A stretch of 64,000 nt of DNA from Microbotryum silenes-acaulis (GCA_003665825.1 QPFY01000004.1:1054001-1118000), one strand, 5' to 3'; positions 1 through 13,018 are shown, numbered from the stretch's first letter. Translations and numbers: made by a program. Notes: generated by a model not told the origin, from the letters alone.

Positions 1-932
1 CCAAAAGCGATGCACGCAGTACCCATCCGCACCACCCGAAAGGTCGGGTTGTGTCCCCGGTTGGGTCGTCGCCGGTTTGAGTTGGCCAAAGTAACTCATC
101 CCACCTCGAGGACCGGCGCCGAGCTTCCAGCCGGGCGTCAAGGCCTCGTACGTCAACGAGATCTGCGTCTCGTCGTCGTACTTGCCCTGGATCGTGTACA
201 GGTTCGGCTTGCTCGGGTCGACGGTGATGGTGAACTGATCCGATTTGGACGAGCGCTTGTCAAGCTTGGCGCCGCCGACGGTGAAGTTGGTGACCGCGGT
301 CGACTTCCACACGTGCTTGGACGTGGTTGGGTTGACGTAGCGGAACGTGAATTGGATCGAAGGGTACCACACGCTGAGGAGACGAAAGGACCGGAATTAG
401 TCATCGTGTCAAAAACGTCACGATAGAGCTCCCTTCCGATCTACGGTGTATGTCGGTGCTGGATCGCCATGCGCCTGAGCAGACCGGCCGAGCGCCGAGA
501 CGGAGCGTGGAGCGAGGCGCGTCACTGAAGCCAAGCTGCTTGCTGCCTTGCTGCTCTGCTGCTCAGCGCTCATCGCGCTCATCTGCCCGCGAATCGAGAT
601 CGCGCCGCGCGACGAGAGCGCCAGATTCGGACGGAGCGCACACAAGCCCGAGGTCGATCGCATCCTGAATGGAGCACTCGAGCACCCGTGCGAACCAGAA
701 CCCACGACGTAGCAACTCACCCGACACTCGAATGAATGACCTGGCACATGATCAGCTCCCCCTGCTCGGTGGTGGCGTAGAAGGTCTGCGTCTCGGTGAC
801 GAAGCCGCCGGCGCAGAGCCATTCCGTGTCCTCCTGCACCAGAGGGCCGTAGAACGCCTCTTGCGCAAAGTTGCGGTGCACCCCCGCAAAGTTGGGGCCC
901 GTAGGCGCTGCCGAAACGAACCACGACGACAT
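1..932 (-). CDS. SVF1: SVF1-like survival factor (5' part; 3' end beyond window start)
   Basis: Two exons are visible: 932..721 and 373..1, the second running off the left edge. The intron (720..374, 347 nt) has donor GTGAGT and acceptor CTCAG; the split codon (GG + C) keeps the frame. The N-terminal exon starts MSSWFVSAAPTGPNF and contains VTETQTFYATTEQGELIMCQVIHSSVG, the hallmark TETQTFYF..QVI segment of the Svf1 family (double lipocalin-like fold). Exon 2 continues WYPSIQFTFRY..., typical of the first lipocalin half. Yeast Svf1 is needed for survival under oxidative and cold stress and has been implicated in ceramide transfer between ER and Golgi; that is family knowledge, not visible here. 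The intron is long for this genome and I see no RNA gene in it. It is head-to-head with the ELMO homologue across about 495 bp. Start chosen because it is the only ATG giving the family N-terminus. Confidence 0.85.
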
Positions 933-1427
933 GATGAGAGAAGGATGGAGGTGGGTGGGAGGACGGAGAGTTGGTGGGGGTGGTCGGTCGCGGATCGGGG
1001 GTCAAGCTGTCCAGCGGGATCAGAATATCAGAACTACGGGCTGGCTTTCGCGCGGACCGGCCGGTAGATTATATTCCAGGGCCCCGACATGAGTTGGCGC
1101 CTTCATCCTAGAACCATGGCAAGTGTGATTATGTTAAAAATCAATCAGAAAATTTTGAAAACTCAAGCTAAAGTAGTTGGCTGCTCGCCTGGTTCAACCA
1201 CGAGCTGGAGTAAGTCCCGTATAATGATTAACTAGTTATTAATTAGTAAAGCGTCTCGCGGACCCGATCTGCGGGCCGAGCATTCATTATGATCCCCGCG
1301 GTCAACCGTTGGCCTGCGCTTGGATCTCCCCGACCGTCAGCCTCCTCGCGGCACCAACCGACGACGACAGTCATTCCTCCGAGTTGTACAAGGGAAAGAA
1401 CGTCGACCCTAACTCGAATCCTCTCCA
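933..1427. promoter_or_regulatory. Shared upstream region of SVF1-like and ELMO genes
   Basis: A 495 bp divergent intergenic region. It must hold both promoters; an AT-rich core lies at about 1115-1250, unlike the GC-rich flanks. I could not identify a convincing TATA box or named operator. Confidence 0.5.
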
Positions 1428-4393
1428 ATGGCATCAGAATCAGAGGTTTATTCTCCAGATGGAGGAGACTCATTCCGACGGGCCAGCGGGGCGAGTGACG
1501 CTGGCACGGACACGGACACGAGCGCACCCCCACCACCCGTTCCGCCGAGACCGGCCCCCACAGTCTATGTCACCTATGGTCAGTCCACACCGATGCATCG
1601 CATTGCAAACAAACAAACAAAAAACTGTTACCGTCCCCCGGCGTCAATAGTTGACGCTTGTCCCTGTTTTACTCCACAGGCGCGCGTTCGGTCAAGGCTC
1701 GCATCGACCGTGAAGTGCCCCTGGATGAGATCATCGCTCAACTCGTCAACTCGCAACAGCTCGCCGTCGCTGAACCAGCCGCTCTATTCGCCCTGAGGGA
1801 GAAGGAATCCGGATCACTTGTGACCGAGGAGAACTTGGACCGATTCCTGGATCGCGGCGCAGCGTTCGTTCAATCAGCTCTTGCCTGTCGCTCGGCGCTC
1901 GCTCAAGCCAGACCCAGCCCCCCTGTGCCCGAATCCTCGCCTTGCATTTGCGAGCGATAGCCGTTCTCTGCCCTGAACCCGGAGCTCATCTGCTGGAACC
2001 ATTTTGTTCACTTCCACAGAAGCTTTGCTCTTGGTCCATCACCAGTGATCGAAGCCGTCGAAGTAGTCGACAAGCTACGATCCTCCGATACAGCCGCCGT
2101 CAAACTCGCGACCTTCTCCCTCCGAACGCTCATCAAGGAACCCGCCTTCCTCACCGCCTTCATCGACCGCGGTGGCATGGGGGCAATACAGGATGTTATC
2201 AAAGGATCGACGGGGAATACGCTCGCGTACGCTTTGCTGAGTTCGCAGCAGTTGCTCGAACTTGATGCTCGTGGATCTCATTCGCTCGGCAAAGACTTTA
2301 TCGCCAAACTCGTTCAAATCATTGGTGAATGCTCTCTGTCCGGTCGCGCTACTTCTTCCACACAAGCTGAACAAAGTCTTTCATCGCAGCTACGGAGCCA
2401 TTGATCAACATCGTACGACCAGCGACCCAGCTTCTCCGACTGCTTTCCGAACAGGGTCGACCCTCAGCCACGACATCTCGACTCGACGGCTCGGCCGGCG
2501 TCTTCGCGATCGCCTTTGAACTGATCCAACAGAGGAATGACTTCCTACCCATCGTCGTCGGACGTTTGTATGGCAACGACTTGCCTCTCGCTTTGGCGAA
2601 CCTCGAGTTGATCAACAGTCTGTTCCAAGGTGCAACCGAGATGGGGGATGAGCGGTTCCATGTGGAGTTAGAGACGCTGGGCACGAGCAAGATCGTCGCG
2701 GTCAGTCACACCTCTTTCCGGAAGTTAGACGCAGGACTCAAACAACACCCCCTGCCCCAACGCGACTAGAACTTGCTGGACACCTGGAAAGAAGAAGCGT
2801 ACATCGCCGCCATCCTCCGTTACCAAGCCAACGTCGTCGCCTCGTTGCACGCCCAACTCGTGACCCCCGTCGACGAAGCGCATTACGGCCTCTTCGATGA
2901 CATATGGACTGCTTCTGGTAGCGATGAGAATACGGTCGACGAAGCGACCAAGTGGCAGAGCCTAGGATTCGGGACTGAGGAACCGCAGACCGAGTTTAAA
3001 GCGAGTGGGCTGTTGGGGCTGAAGACGCTGCTTGCATTTGCGTTCGATCGCAAGAATGAGTTCGCCTCGGTCAGTGATCGAGAGCCGGACATTACGCATC
3101 GTCTCTCTGCTCACCTTTGAATACTAACTATCGCAGACGCTCAAGGACACGCTCGCTCGACCGGCACCACGCCGTTGCCCGCTCGCAGCCGTCTCAACCG
3201 CCGTCGTCCTTGCTCTCGCCAACCATTTTCAAATCAGCGATGACCAACAAGCAACGACGTCTACGACTCTGAATCCTTACGTTCTACAGTTCAATCAATG
3301 TCACGCATTAGCGACAAGGTTCTCAGTGCGGATGTGGACCGAGTTGGGTGCGACGGAGGCGGATTTTGAGCGAGTCGCGACGTTGATGAAAAGTCAGATA
3401 GCCCATGTCTTGACAATCGATGGCTCGGATGGGAAGGAGATTAAGTCTTGGGATAGGATTAGAGAGTGAGTACTCTTACGTGGGGTATACAAGCTCTAGC
3501 CACGCATGGGGCTGATTCTGAGACCGAATTTCGCATACAGCCAATTCTTAAAGGCGGATTATCGCTCGGTTCGAGACCGACAAGTGCGCGAGTTAGAAAC
3601 AGGCGATGACCTACTCTCCAAAACGCCCGTACGACATCTGCGTGGTCGTCTCTATCTCGAGTCCTTCGAGTTCGTTCGCAACCAACGTATCGCATGCTTG
3701 CACGAAGGAGCGTGGTTCCGCGTTCCCACACCGGCCGGGACAACGAACGGCCCTTCGGCAAGTGGGTTGAAGAAGCAGGTCAAGGAACTTGTGTCACCTA
3801 CTGCACCGAGTGTGGTGCAGAAATGGAGGTTCTGTCGACTGGCGGCGAATAAGAAGGCGCTGCATTACTTGGAGACGAATGGAAGGATTGCGATTGCGCC
3901 TGGATTGGACGACCTGCCCGAGAGGAGTACGTCTTATAGCGGGCTGTCCAAGCAGCACTCGAGCTGACCTTGAACACCTTATACTATTTCAGTCATGATC
4001 GCCTTGATTTCTAACATCAGTCCGCATGCTCCTTCGGGCGAGCTCAAGCGTCAAGCCCCTTCGATCGTCTCGACGGCCAACACAGCTTCCACCGGATCCT
4101 CTCAGCCCCTCACTATCACATTACGGTCCAGTGACGGGATCATCGCTGAACTCGTGGCGCCAAACGAAGTGACGTACTTTGAATGGTTGGATGGACTGTC
4201 TCTCTTGCGGCCGGACGGAGGGATCGTGACCAGTCAGACGGCAGATTACGTTCAAGCGCTGACGGACATCGGTGTCAAGATCAAGTTGTTGGACCTCAGT
4301 GGTGAGAAGGTCGATATACCGAATGTCATCGACGTCAGACAGGTCCCGGCGTGCGATGGCGCGGCGTCGTTTTACTACTCGGAAAATCTATGA
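1428..4393 (+). CDS. ELMO (engulfment and cell motility) family protein
   Basis: Exons 1428..1578, 1680..1863, 2020..2324, 2390..2700, 2770..3069, 3137..3465, 3541..3926, 3993..4393; all phases agree and give 788 aa. The armadillo-like/DUF3361 part includes GGMGAIQDVIKGSTGNTLAYAL (exon 3), matching the ANTLAYAL stretch of animal ELMO. The ELMO domain lies in the middle exons. The C-terminal PH domain (from about residue 540) carries LRGRLYLESFEFVRNQRIACLHEG and WRFCRLAANKKALHY, as in ELMO1-3. In animals ELMO partners a DOCK Rac GEF at the plasma membrane; a similar Rac/actin role here is inference. An oddity: the poly-proline segment (APPPPVPPRP, about residues 32-41) is at the N-terminus, whereas the DOCK-binding PxxP of animal ELMO is C-terminal. 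The exon 2/3 junction (donor GTTCGT) is the least certain. Confidence 0.85.
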
Positions 4394-5372
4394 CGCTCGA
4401 GGGGAACTAAGGGAAATCGGATTCGTGGGAAGTGGGACGAAGTCGTTGGTGCGATTTTGGAAGTGGGGCTGAACGTGGTGTGCGATTGCTCGGCCTACGC
4501 GGGGTTTTTGTGCTTCAGTGTGCATGCGTGTGTGTTGTGCTCCTATCTCGTTATTTTTCTCGTGCGGGGTTCAATTGGGCGTAAGGTGTTGCTAATGGAT
4601 GTCCCGCATTTACATGGTCACCGGTCACGAGAGTTAGTCTCAGTGTCACGCAATCCAGAGTGCGTGCGAGTGGGGGTGAAACCGAGGTTCCGACCATGTC
4701 TCACTGACCGGTCTCTATGGGGTATTCTCTCGGCACGTTCGTTCCCAGCGGGTGGAAGTGCGCAAACAGCGCGATACGCATGGCGCCCTAGGACCGAAGG
4801 ACCGCAGGACCGAAGGGATGCCCTTTCGCGGCCTCCTGTCCCCGTGTCTCAAGCCTTCGCGGAGCGAGATCCCCATTTCAAACAGGAGGTGTCTTTTTCA
4901 TGCTCTGTCACTTTCAATCTCCCACGTTCGGCGATGTCACCAGAGCACGTTCTCGCGCAATTGAATCAAACGCGTATGAACGTGCCATCGCATCGATGCC
5001 CTCGCTAGCCAACCGGTCGGACGCGCATCTCCGGGTCGGCTCTATTCCACTCAACACCCGCTACTCCGAGGAAGTGACTGAATAAACGCTCCTTGGTCGA
5101 CATTGAACGATTATTATGACTTAAAAACTACTAAAACCCTCCTGACATCTTAGCAGATGCGAATGCGAACGTGCACCCCATCCTCGTCAACTCGTACTTC
5201 TTATATCTCCGATCAATGTTGACCCTCTTCTTCTTCTTCTCCTTATCTCGTCATACCAAGTTGTTCAGACTTCTCGTTCATTGTCCGCCTCCCCTCCTCA
5301 ATTCCCTGGCTGCTGCCAACGACGCTTCCGAGTTCTTCAGCTCATCCAGCGCCTTAGGGGCATATCGCAACC
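4394..5372. other. Intergenic region between ELMO and secreted paralogue A
   Basis: About 980 bp. A 183-codon open frame at 4457-5008 has no recognisable motif and I do not call it. Around 4790-4818 there is a short repetition of a GGACCGAAGG-like unit. The last 200 bp are pyrimidine-rich (CTTCTTCTTCTTCTCC near 5227) and are probably the promoter and leader of the next gene. Confidence 0.5.
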
Positions 5373-7588
5373 ATGCGCGCGGTTGACCTTCTCCACCTCA
5401 GCTTTGGCCTCGTCCTCTTTTCCACCGCCTCCGCCGACAACGTTCTCAAACCTTTTGCGCTCTACGACAGTGGCCATGCCGCAGAAGGTGTGCTGTCTCC
5501 AATGTCGGAGCAACACTCACTCGACCCACAGCATTTGGCGTTCGCGCTCGACCTCCAGGACGAAGAGCTGCTCGTACACGCTGGGGACAAGTGTGAGTTG
5601 AGGTGTTTGATTCACGTACTTCCGAACCCCATCTTGACTTTCTTGTGCTAATCACAATTGACTGATCCTAACCTACAGTGCCAACCAACGACTTCACCGT
5701 GGCGCTGATGAACCTCGAGACGAGCGAAGTTCAAAAGGTGCGTACATGCACAGGAGCTCCTCCCGCTTCCCAGGCTTCAGGCTGCGCAGTACTCCATCCC
5801 GTAGACTGACGCACTAGCGGATTATGCAGATCATCAATATGCAACGTTTTACCACCCTTCTATCCGACGTCAAATGCGGAGAACCGTTCACGACTGTCAC
5901 CTTCCAGTCGCGCAACGCGTTCGAGTACGCCGCCAATGCTTGGGACTGGGTCAACTCGAACCCCGAGCACGTCATCCAGATGATCCCGTTCTGGAAGGGT
6001 TGCTTCTGCGACCAAGGAAGCTACCGACCGTTCCGGTTCCACAGGATCACGGTCGACACCGCTCGCTTAACCATCCTGCTCGAAGGGATCGAACTCCAAT
6101 GGGAGAATGCGATGCACGCTTTTGATATGCACATCACGGGCGCGATCGCCCACGGCGACACTCTTATCCCTCCGGCATCTTCCAAGCGCTTCGAGATTCC
6201 GGATGACTTTATTTTGCTGGATCAACCTCCGACGAACATTTCAACATTTGATGACGAGAAATTCCTCGGCATCCACATACCTAAATGGGTCAAGCGAACC
6301 TTCGACATTTTGACAAATCACCAGGTTAGAACCACAGGAGGTCACGCGGTTTACCTTGACCACGCCGTGGGGACAGGCAATATTCCCGGAAGTGGGCGAG
6401 GAGGGATCCTTTTCGATGTCCATTGCATCTCGTGCCATTCCAACGGTCACATAAACTTTGCGATTGATATTCGCTGGAGACTTATCTCCGGAATCGACAG
6501 TTTCGGCGCTTCTGCAACGGCCCACGGCGTACGGTTCGTCGCTGACTTGCATTCAGAGTTGAGCGGCGTAAGTCTTTGGCACGTGCACCCAGGCAGTCTC
6601 GATCCTCCGCTAACCCGTTCGCTTCGTTCATATGAATTGTCGGTCTGCAGTCTACAGGGGCCAACAGCTTGGATTTTTCCCAACCGCTCATCAATCTTCC
6701 AATTCCCGGACTCGGCATCTATATACCCAAAGTCTTCACCGCTGGCCTCGTCGCCAAGCTCAAGTTCGGTTTCTCGATATCGCATTTCGCCGGTCACCTG
6801 GGTCTTACGTACGGAATCGCAGCCGTCGTTCCAGATAACGCCCATTTCTACATCGACTTGATTGATACGACGAATCAACACCATACCTCTTTCCAGCCGC
6901 TCATCTACCGTCGCCTTCCCCAATGGACAATTGATGCAAAAGGGACCATTAGCTTCTCCCTGGCAGCTGGCATCGGTCTGGATTTCAACCTTGTCAATAA
7001 ATTCAGTCAGTTTGGCCATAGATGCGACTGACGCACCCTATGCACGCATTTTGACCGTTACGTCCTTTCTTTACACTGGATCCAGAGTACGAAATGGTGG
7101 TCGCACTCAAGGCTCCCGTGTTCAAGCTAAGCTTGGCGATTGTAGGGCCCCGAGCGCTCCCCTGCCATCTCACTGACCGGGCTGTGGCGATCAGCGCAAG
7201 CCTTGGAGTTGCTTTTGTATGGAAGGCCGGCAAGGGTGGATCCGATTTCTCCGTGACGCATCCGCTCGGCAAGCGCGCGCTGTTGGATGGACGGGCCGAT
7301 GTCGAAGACGTGCTCAGGATACCTCGCGCGCTTATTGATGCCCCTGTCGGCTACGGGCTCCCCCCGACCCAAGACTACCTCGACCATGTCATGGATGAGC
7401 CCGTTCATACTATGACGCCAATCCTACAGCGACGAACTGGAGTGGCCGTGGCGATGATCATCTGGCATTTCGACTGGCCATTGTTCACGAACCTCTGCAT
7501 TAGGGCCTATTTTGGCCACCGGCGCGACTTGGAGGCGACAATGGAGGACGTGAACTTGAAGCCGGGTAGGAAGTCAATCGCTTTCTAA
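5373..7588 (+). CDS. Secreted DUF7029/DUF7223-type protein, paralogue A
   Basis: Exons 5373..5592, 5679..5737, 5830..6567, 6651..7005, 7086..7588, giving 624 aa. The N-terminus is a clear signal peptide (MRAVDLLHLSFGLVLFSTASA, likely cut after ASA). Residues about 90-200 (IINMQRFTTLLSDVKCG...VTFQSRNAFEYAANAWDWVN) match what I know of the fungal DUF7029 pattern, a conserved Ser/Cys-rich strand followed by an xxAWxWV helix. A later CISCHSNG segment matches the CxxC-G motif of DUF7223. The biochemical function of these extracellular fungal proteins is not known to me. Exon count and phases are identical to paralogue B at 10342-12585 (exon 2 is 59 nt in both), so the two arose by tandem duplication. 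The family assignment is from memory of motifs and is less certain than the gene structure. Confidence 0.75.
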
Positions 7589-10341
7589 TCTCTCGTGTGC
7601 TCGTGTGCTTCCTTTTTCGCTGTTCTGCCATAGTCTCGTTGTCGCCAGGCTGTGTCCAAAGTCCTTTTTCAAGATTAAGTCGACGATGACTTGGATTTAA
7701 TAGCTGCAGGCTTGCGATCGGAGCGATACCGCGTTTCGACGTGTACTATTTAGGTGTTCTCCTTCTGTGTACTTCACAAAGTAGATGAGTGTTGCATCTA
7801 GTTTACTAATCAGAGTTTCCTTGCCCCCAATTTGCATGCACGATATGCACGAGCTCGATGCAGAGCGCTGCAGTGACCGGTCCGGTCGCACGGACCCGTG
7901 ACAGTTAGCCAGCTGAGAGCTCGAAAACGGCCCGAGGCGATTGGATACCGAGGAAAAGTCGAGCCAGACTCCGGTAGTGATCGCATGATGTGCTCACCTT
8001 CACACAGTCGGGTAAGCGATCTGCCGGCATAAGTACTGTGTTTCGGTTCAGCCCCTGAGCACGTGATCAGGGGTACAAGCGGCACCGCCGAGCAGATCTT
8101 CAGTCCCTGCCCTTTCAACTTGTCACGCGGTTTAGAAACCTGACCAAAACAAACTCCTTGTCAGTGCGAGAGGCTCCCCACCAGGGCTTTCTCGGGCCTG
8201 TCAATCGGTAAAGCGACTCTGATTTGGCTAGGTGGTCTTATGTGACGTCGTTTCAGGGGTCTTTCCCATCATCATCTCGCAACGGGGCTAACGGATTTGC
8301 CTGATTGCCCGCACATGGTGCAGGTGCTATACGACCAGCTGACAATCTTTCTCGATTGAAGCCGAGCGACTTACTTGACCAGTAGCCGCCGTGTGGTGCG
8401 TTTCGCAGAGACACGTTATGAGAGCCGACGCTTGCCAGGAGCTATCGCTGCGACCGTCTTCAAGAGCCCGCCAGACTGTAAGGCCGAAATGGGATACATA
8501 CAATTGTCACGGATCTCGCACTGGCTGATAATGCGTTCAGATAAGAAACGGAGAGCGGGTATAAAATACACTCACGACTGCCCATCTGCCATGACCTCCT
8601 CGAAAAAAAATCCCTCGAGAGCGCGCACAGTGCCGACGTGACGCAGACTGAATATGCCGGGCCCATTAGGTAAGGCATCACCTAAGAACGAGCCCCTTGA
8701 AAAAAACCAAAGTGAACGTTCCCACACTCAAGATTACAACCCGAACATCTGGGAATTATGGTATAACAAAGCCGATGATGAGGTATGAGGTTATAGGCGA
8801 GCAGAGGCGAATAAGGGACGCCAAGAATTCCAAGGCGAGGAAGACGAGAGTGGCCGTAACGGCCGAGAGACAAGGGGAGAGATGCGGAGCGCCAAGAGGG
8901 GAGAGTGAGCGGACAACGATGTGACGAAGAGAATGAGATTCGAGACCGGAGACCGAAGACTTTAGAACGATGCCGTACAACGCTTGAAGTATGCAGAGAG
9001 TGAGATACAGACAAGATGCGGATCCGAGAAGTGGTCTACGTGAGAACAAAATGCAACCTGCCTAAGGTGCCTTGGTCATTCAAACCAGCTCCTCTCCTCA
9101 GGCTTCACTAGCCCATCCGTTAAGCGCTTTCGCTGTTTGTTTACGCGTTTGACCGGTTTGACCGCCCAACTCTCACTTCCCTCGCCCCGTCCGACCGTTA
9201 AGCCCGTCCTTCCGTCTGCACTTCCGCGCTGTTCCTCGCCATTAACCGAGACACCGACGCGCAAGAAACGCTGGAGAGGGGCGCGTTCTTGATACACCGA
9301 CCTGAGATGCTTTTCGTCGTAGTTCCATAAGACACCGAAGTCATGCAATATTTGTAAGAGCCTTCGGTAGTATGTCGCCGCTGCCGCCGTGCGAAAAGAC
9401 ATTTGCCGACGCCGCCGTCGTTGATTTTGCCGATCGTGGCCTTGTCGGTCGCCGGAATTGCCCTGTCTTCGAGCGCCTAAATACGATCACCCTGTCTTCG
9501 AGCCTGACTACCACTGCACCCATAACCGCTGTTGACTCTGAGGAATTGAAATACCGACAACGACCCGATCCCGCGCACCGCACAGTAGGACTCGGTGAAT
9601 CCACTCGCCCGCCGGTGGCTCCTTATCGCCCCTGCGGCACACCCCACGGTTAGGAGGTCCCCCGCGTTCAATTCCGAAGATGTTTCTTCCCCACCTCGCA
9701 GTCGATCGCGCCGGTGGCCACCCCTTTCTTTTGAGCCGCTATGTTGTAGTCGCGTGATCGGGTCTTTTGCGGAGAATGGATCTCGTGACTCAGTTACCTC
9801 CTTACAGAGTAAGCGAGTCGGTTTTCCGTGCTCCTATCGCCCACACACCGAGGGCAACACGGCGTCCTGCGGTCTCCTACGTCCACCAACTGCATAAACC
9901 CGTGAGAGTTTCGGCGATCTGACGCCACCGGATATCCACCCATCATGATGCAACAGCCACCAGGGTGAGACAGACTTATAAGAGATGGCAGTCGTCTGAG
10001 AAGCACCCCAGATCGAACCGGAGCTTCGGGGATCAGAGCCGGGAAATGCGCTGTGGAGATCCGCCCAAGAGTAATTCGGGGGACCTCGAGATGAGGTGAG
10101 GGGTATATACGTCGGCGAACATGGTCAGACGGGGTCAGGGGTTTCAAAAGTCAGGGGCGCAGGCTACAGGCAACGAAGGGCGTATGTCGTCACCCTGGGC
10201 TGGAAGCGCGTAAACACCCCTTCGAACAGACTTCTCGCTTCTTCTTCTTCTGAATCTCACTTGCTACTACAACACACACCGGAACGGAGCTTCCTAGCAC
10301 CATTTTCAACCCAAATTGTCACTGTGTACCGACATTCGATC
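7589..10341. other. Spacer between the two secreted paralogues
   Basis: 2.75 kb with no open frame I can support on either strand. A TATAAAATA sequence at 8560-8568 is not followed by a convincing gene. A TATATA run near 10104 lies about 235 bp upstream of paralogue B and may belong to its promoter, followed by a TTCTTCTTCTTC tract near 10235. I saw no degraded third copy of the paralogues by eye. Confidence 0.45.
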
Positions 10342-12585
10342 ATGCGCAAGGCGTTCTCCTTCTTCGCGCTGCTTCATGCCACAAGCTGGGCTCGAGCCCA
10401 AGTCTTACGGCCTCATCCATTGCATAATAGCATTTCTTCCAGTGACCAGATACATCCCGGGGGCTTGGAAGATCACCTTTTCGACAAGAAGAGGCTGTCT
10501 GCTGCCCTGGATCTCCTAGACGAGGAGCACATCATGTGGTCGGGCGACGAAAGTGCGTCAGGTCTTGTCTTTACCTCTGCACTCGAAGCTGAATTCAGAC
10601 TAATGCAACGTCTATAAATGAACCACAGCACCCGCGGGAGATTTTCCAGTTGCAACCATGCATTTTGAGACCCACAGCAAGGAGAAGGTGGGTCATATTT
10701 CCGTTTAGGAAGCACTCAGGGGCCACCTCCTTTCTTCTTCAGACCTGAGGGATGATTGACACGTATTGCGGCTCGCGTGACATTACCATGCCAGGTTTTG
10801 AATATGCAACGTTTCTCTCGGCTAATCTCTGGGGTATCGTGCGGTGTGGGCCGGATCTACATCACGTTCAAGTCCCGCGTCGCGTTTGATTACGCTGCGC
10901 AGGCATGGGATTGGGTCCACCTGCATCCCGAACGTGTCTTCACGTTGCTCGCTCATTGGCGGGGTTGCATGAACCCGGATGGTCACTTCATACCGTTCCA
11001 CTTCAAAAAAGCTGTGCCCGAGGCCTCCACGCTGACCATCACGCTCGAAGGAATCGAGGTGGCGTGGGAGGAAGCCGGCCATACCTTCACATTGCACGTG
11101 GGCTCGGGCCTTCGCGAGGGAGAGGAGCTCCAGAATACTGCGACCAAGGAACTTGAGGTACCCAGTCACTTCACCCAAGTGGCGCACCCTTTACCCGCTC
11201 CGAATGCTGGCCCACTTTTGGAAGAGAGGTTTCACATCGGGCATTTCCACTTCAAGCTTCCCGATCCGTCGATTTCTAGGAGCAAAGGGTACTCGGTTCA
11301 CCTCGATCATAAGTACAACGGCGAGATGGCGTCGAAGCATCATTTCGGACAAAACGGATACGAAGCAACGAGCCACTGCATCAACTGCGGCTCATCGGGC
11401 CGCATCGATATCAGCTTTCGCCTCCGCATTAAGTGGTTTGACATCAAGGAGATGGGCATCTACGCAACCGCGTTCAACGTCGGCGCACGACTGCAGTGGG
11501 ATCTTAGCTTGAAGGTGAGCTCGTTCATCGCTGCTCATCCTCTGCCTCCTTGGATCCATTCTATCCATATCTGGGTGTTCAAACCCGTTGACATGGGTAG
11601 TTCCTCCATCTCGGCGTTCGTAGGCGAACACGATCGCATCGCTCGATTTCGGCGGCAACATCTTCGAATTCCCCTTCCCTGGTCTTGGCTTCGAAATCCC
11701 CAAAATTTTCAAAATGGGCTTGATTGCGTCGGTCGGGTGGGGAATCGGCTGCCGCAACTACACGGGGCATCTTGAGATGAGTCACGGTATCCAGTTCCGC
11801 ATACAGGACGGGGCAGAGGCGCACATCGACTTGGTCAGAGGCATCGGTGGTAACGGACATTGGAGGCCGCAGGTATGGTCGGCTCCTTTGCACATCGAGG
11901 GCAAGGTCAAGGCCAACCCAGCCGCTTCTGCGGGTAGTACGGTAGGGTTCGAGATGGAACTGTTCAAAACCAGTGAGTTAAACCACAACCGTATATCGAG
12001 TAATTGTCAATGCTCGTCGCTGACAGCAGCTTGCTTGCTTGTTCGTACTTCTTGCCATTGCGCGCAGCCCTTGCTGCGGGTCTGCGCATCAGCGCCCCTA
12101 GTGCCATGTTCCTCGTGAAACTCAACGACGCGAATAAGGGGCCATGCGGGCAAAGGCTTCATCGTCGCTCAATTCAAGTCGACGCAATTCTTTTGGCGTA
12201 CCTTGGGATGTCGGGGGGCCTCAATGGGGCTTTCGCCGGCTCTGAACCGATCGGCAAGCGAGGTTTAATCGACGGCGGTGTCCACACATCGAAGAATAAC
12301 CAGACTCGTCGCGAGCGCCTACTCGACATGTCGTGGATGGAACCCAACTTCACCGAAGAAGAGTTCAGGGAATTCCTCGAATCAAATGACGTCGATGTGA
12401 GCGCACATGCGGCCCACCTCAATTCTTCGAAGCACTCGCTTCACCCGCGCCGGTTGGGTTTCTTCGCGAATCTTCCCATCTACCATCACAGCTGGCCCCT
12501 GATCAAAGGGCTCTGCATCCCTATCGGCCCGCACGTTCCTCTCCAAAAACGCTCGCATCCTCGCGACTTGCTCATCGGTCCGTGA
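10342..12585 (+). CDS. Secreted DUF7029/DUF7223-type protein, paralogue B
   Basis: Exons 10342..10552, 10629..10687, 10795..11514, 11624..11972, 12068..12585, giving 618 aa. It starts with a signal peptide (MRKAFSFFALLHATSWARA, likely cut before QVL). It is homologous to paralogue A along its length: VLNMQRFSRLISGVSCG, YAAQAWDWVH, HCINCGSSGRIDISF, SLDFGGNIFEFPFPGLGFEIPK, and IGKRGLIDGG near the end. Each intron sits at the same position and phase as in A while intron sequences and lengths differ. Identity is moderate, so the duplication is not recent. Role unknown; a secreted surface protein is inferred from the signal peptide only. The exon 4/5 junction (ACC made from A+CC) is the least secure because paralogue A has a different residue there. 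Confidence 0.75.
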
Positions 12586-13018
12586 GGCAATCAAGCCAAC
12601 ATTTCGGGCTAGACGCTTGTGTCAACTGCTGGAAAGGGTCTGTTGCTAGAGCAGTCCTCTTCCTGCGCCTCGGAGTGAGGCTTCAAACCCCTTGGTTGTT
12701 CACAATTATGCTGTAGTTTCTTTTACGAGTCTCTGTGCGCGCTTGGGTACGGCTTGGGGCCGGAGAACAAGCCGTTGTCACGTGTTCATAGTTGGTGCCT
12801 GTCTTGCTATATAGTCCGTGATCGAACTTGCGCACTGGCCGTCAGGGATAACGAATGCGAAAGAAGTCACGAACTGGTTTCATTTCACGGACACCCAAGT
12901 CGGCATGTGACTCGGAGAGGATGGACGAGTTTGAAAAATCGAAGAGCTATTCAAGGCTAAAGGAACAAAGAGTATTTGTGCACAAGGCAGGGAATGACAT
13001 TGTGGGAAGACATACCAT
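12586..13018. other. Convergent 3' region between paralogue B and the Ca2+/H+ exchanger
   Basis: 433 bp between two converging genes. It should contain both 3' UTRs; nothing else recognised. Confidence 0.5.

Noticed and set aside
4457..5008. 183-codon frame after ELMO
   Set aside because: No homology signal, atypical composition, no splice or leader context; overlaps the likely ELMO 3' UTR.
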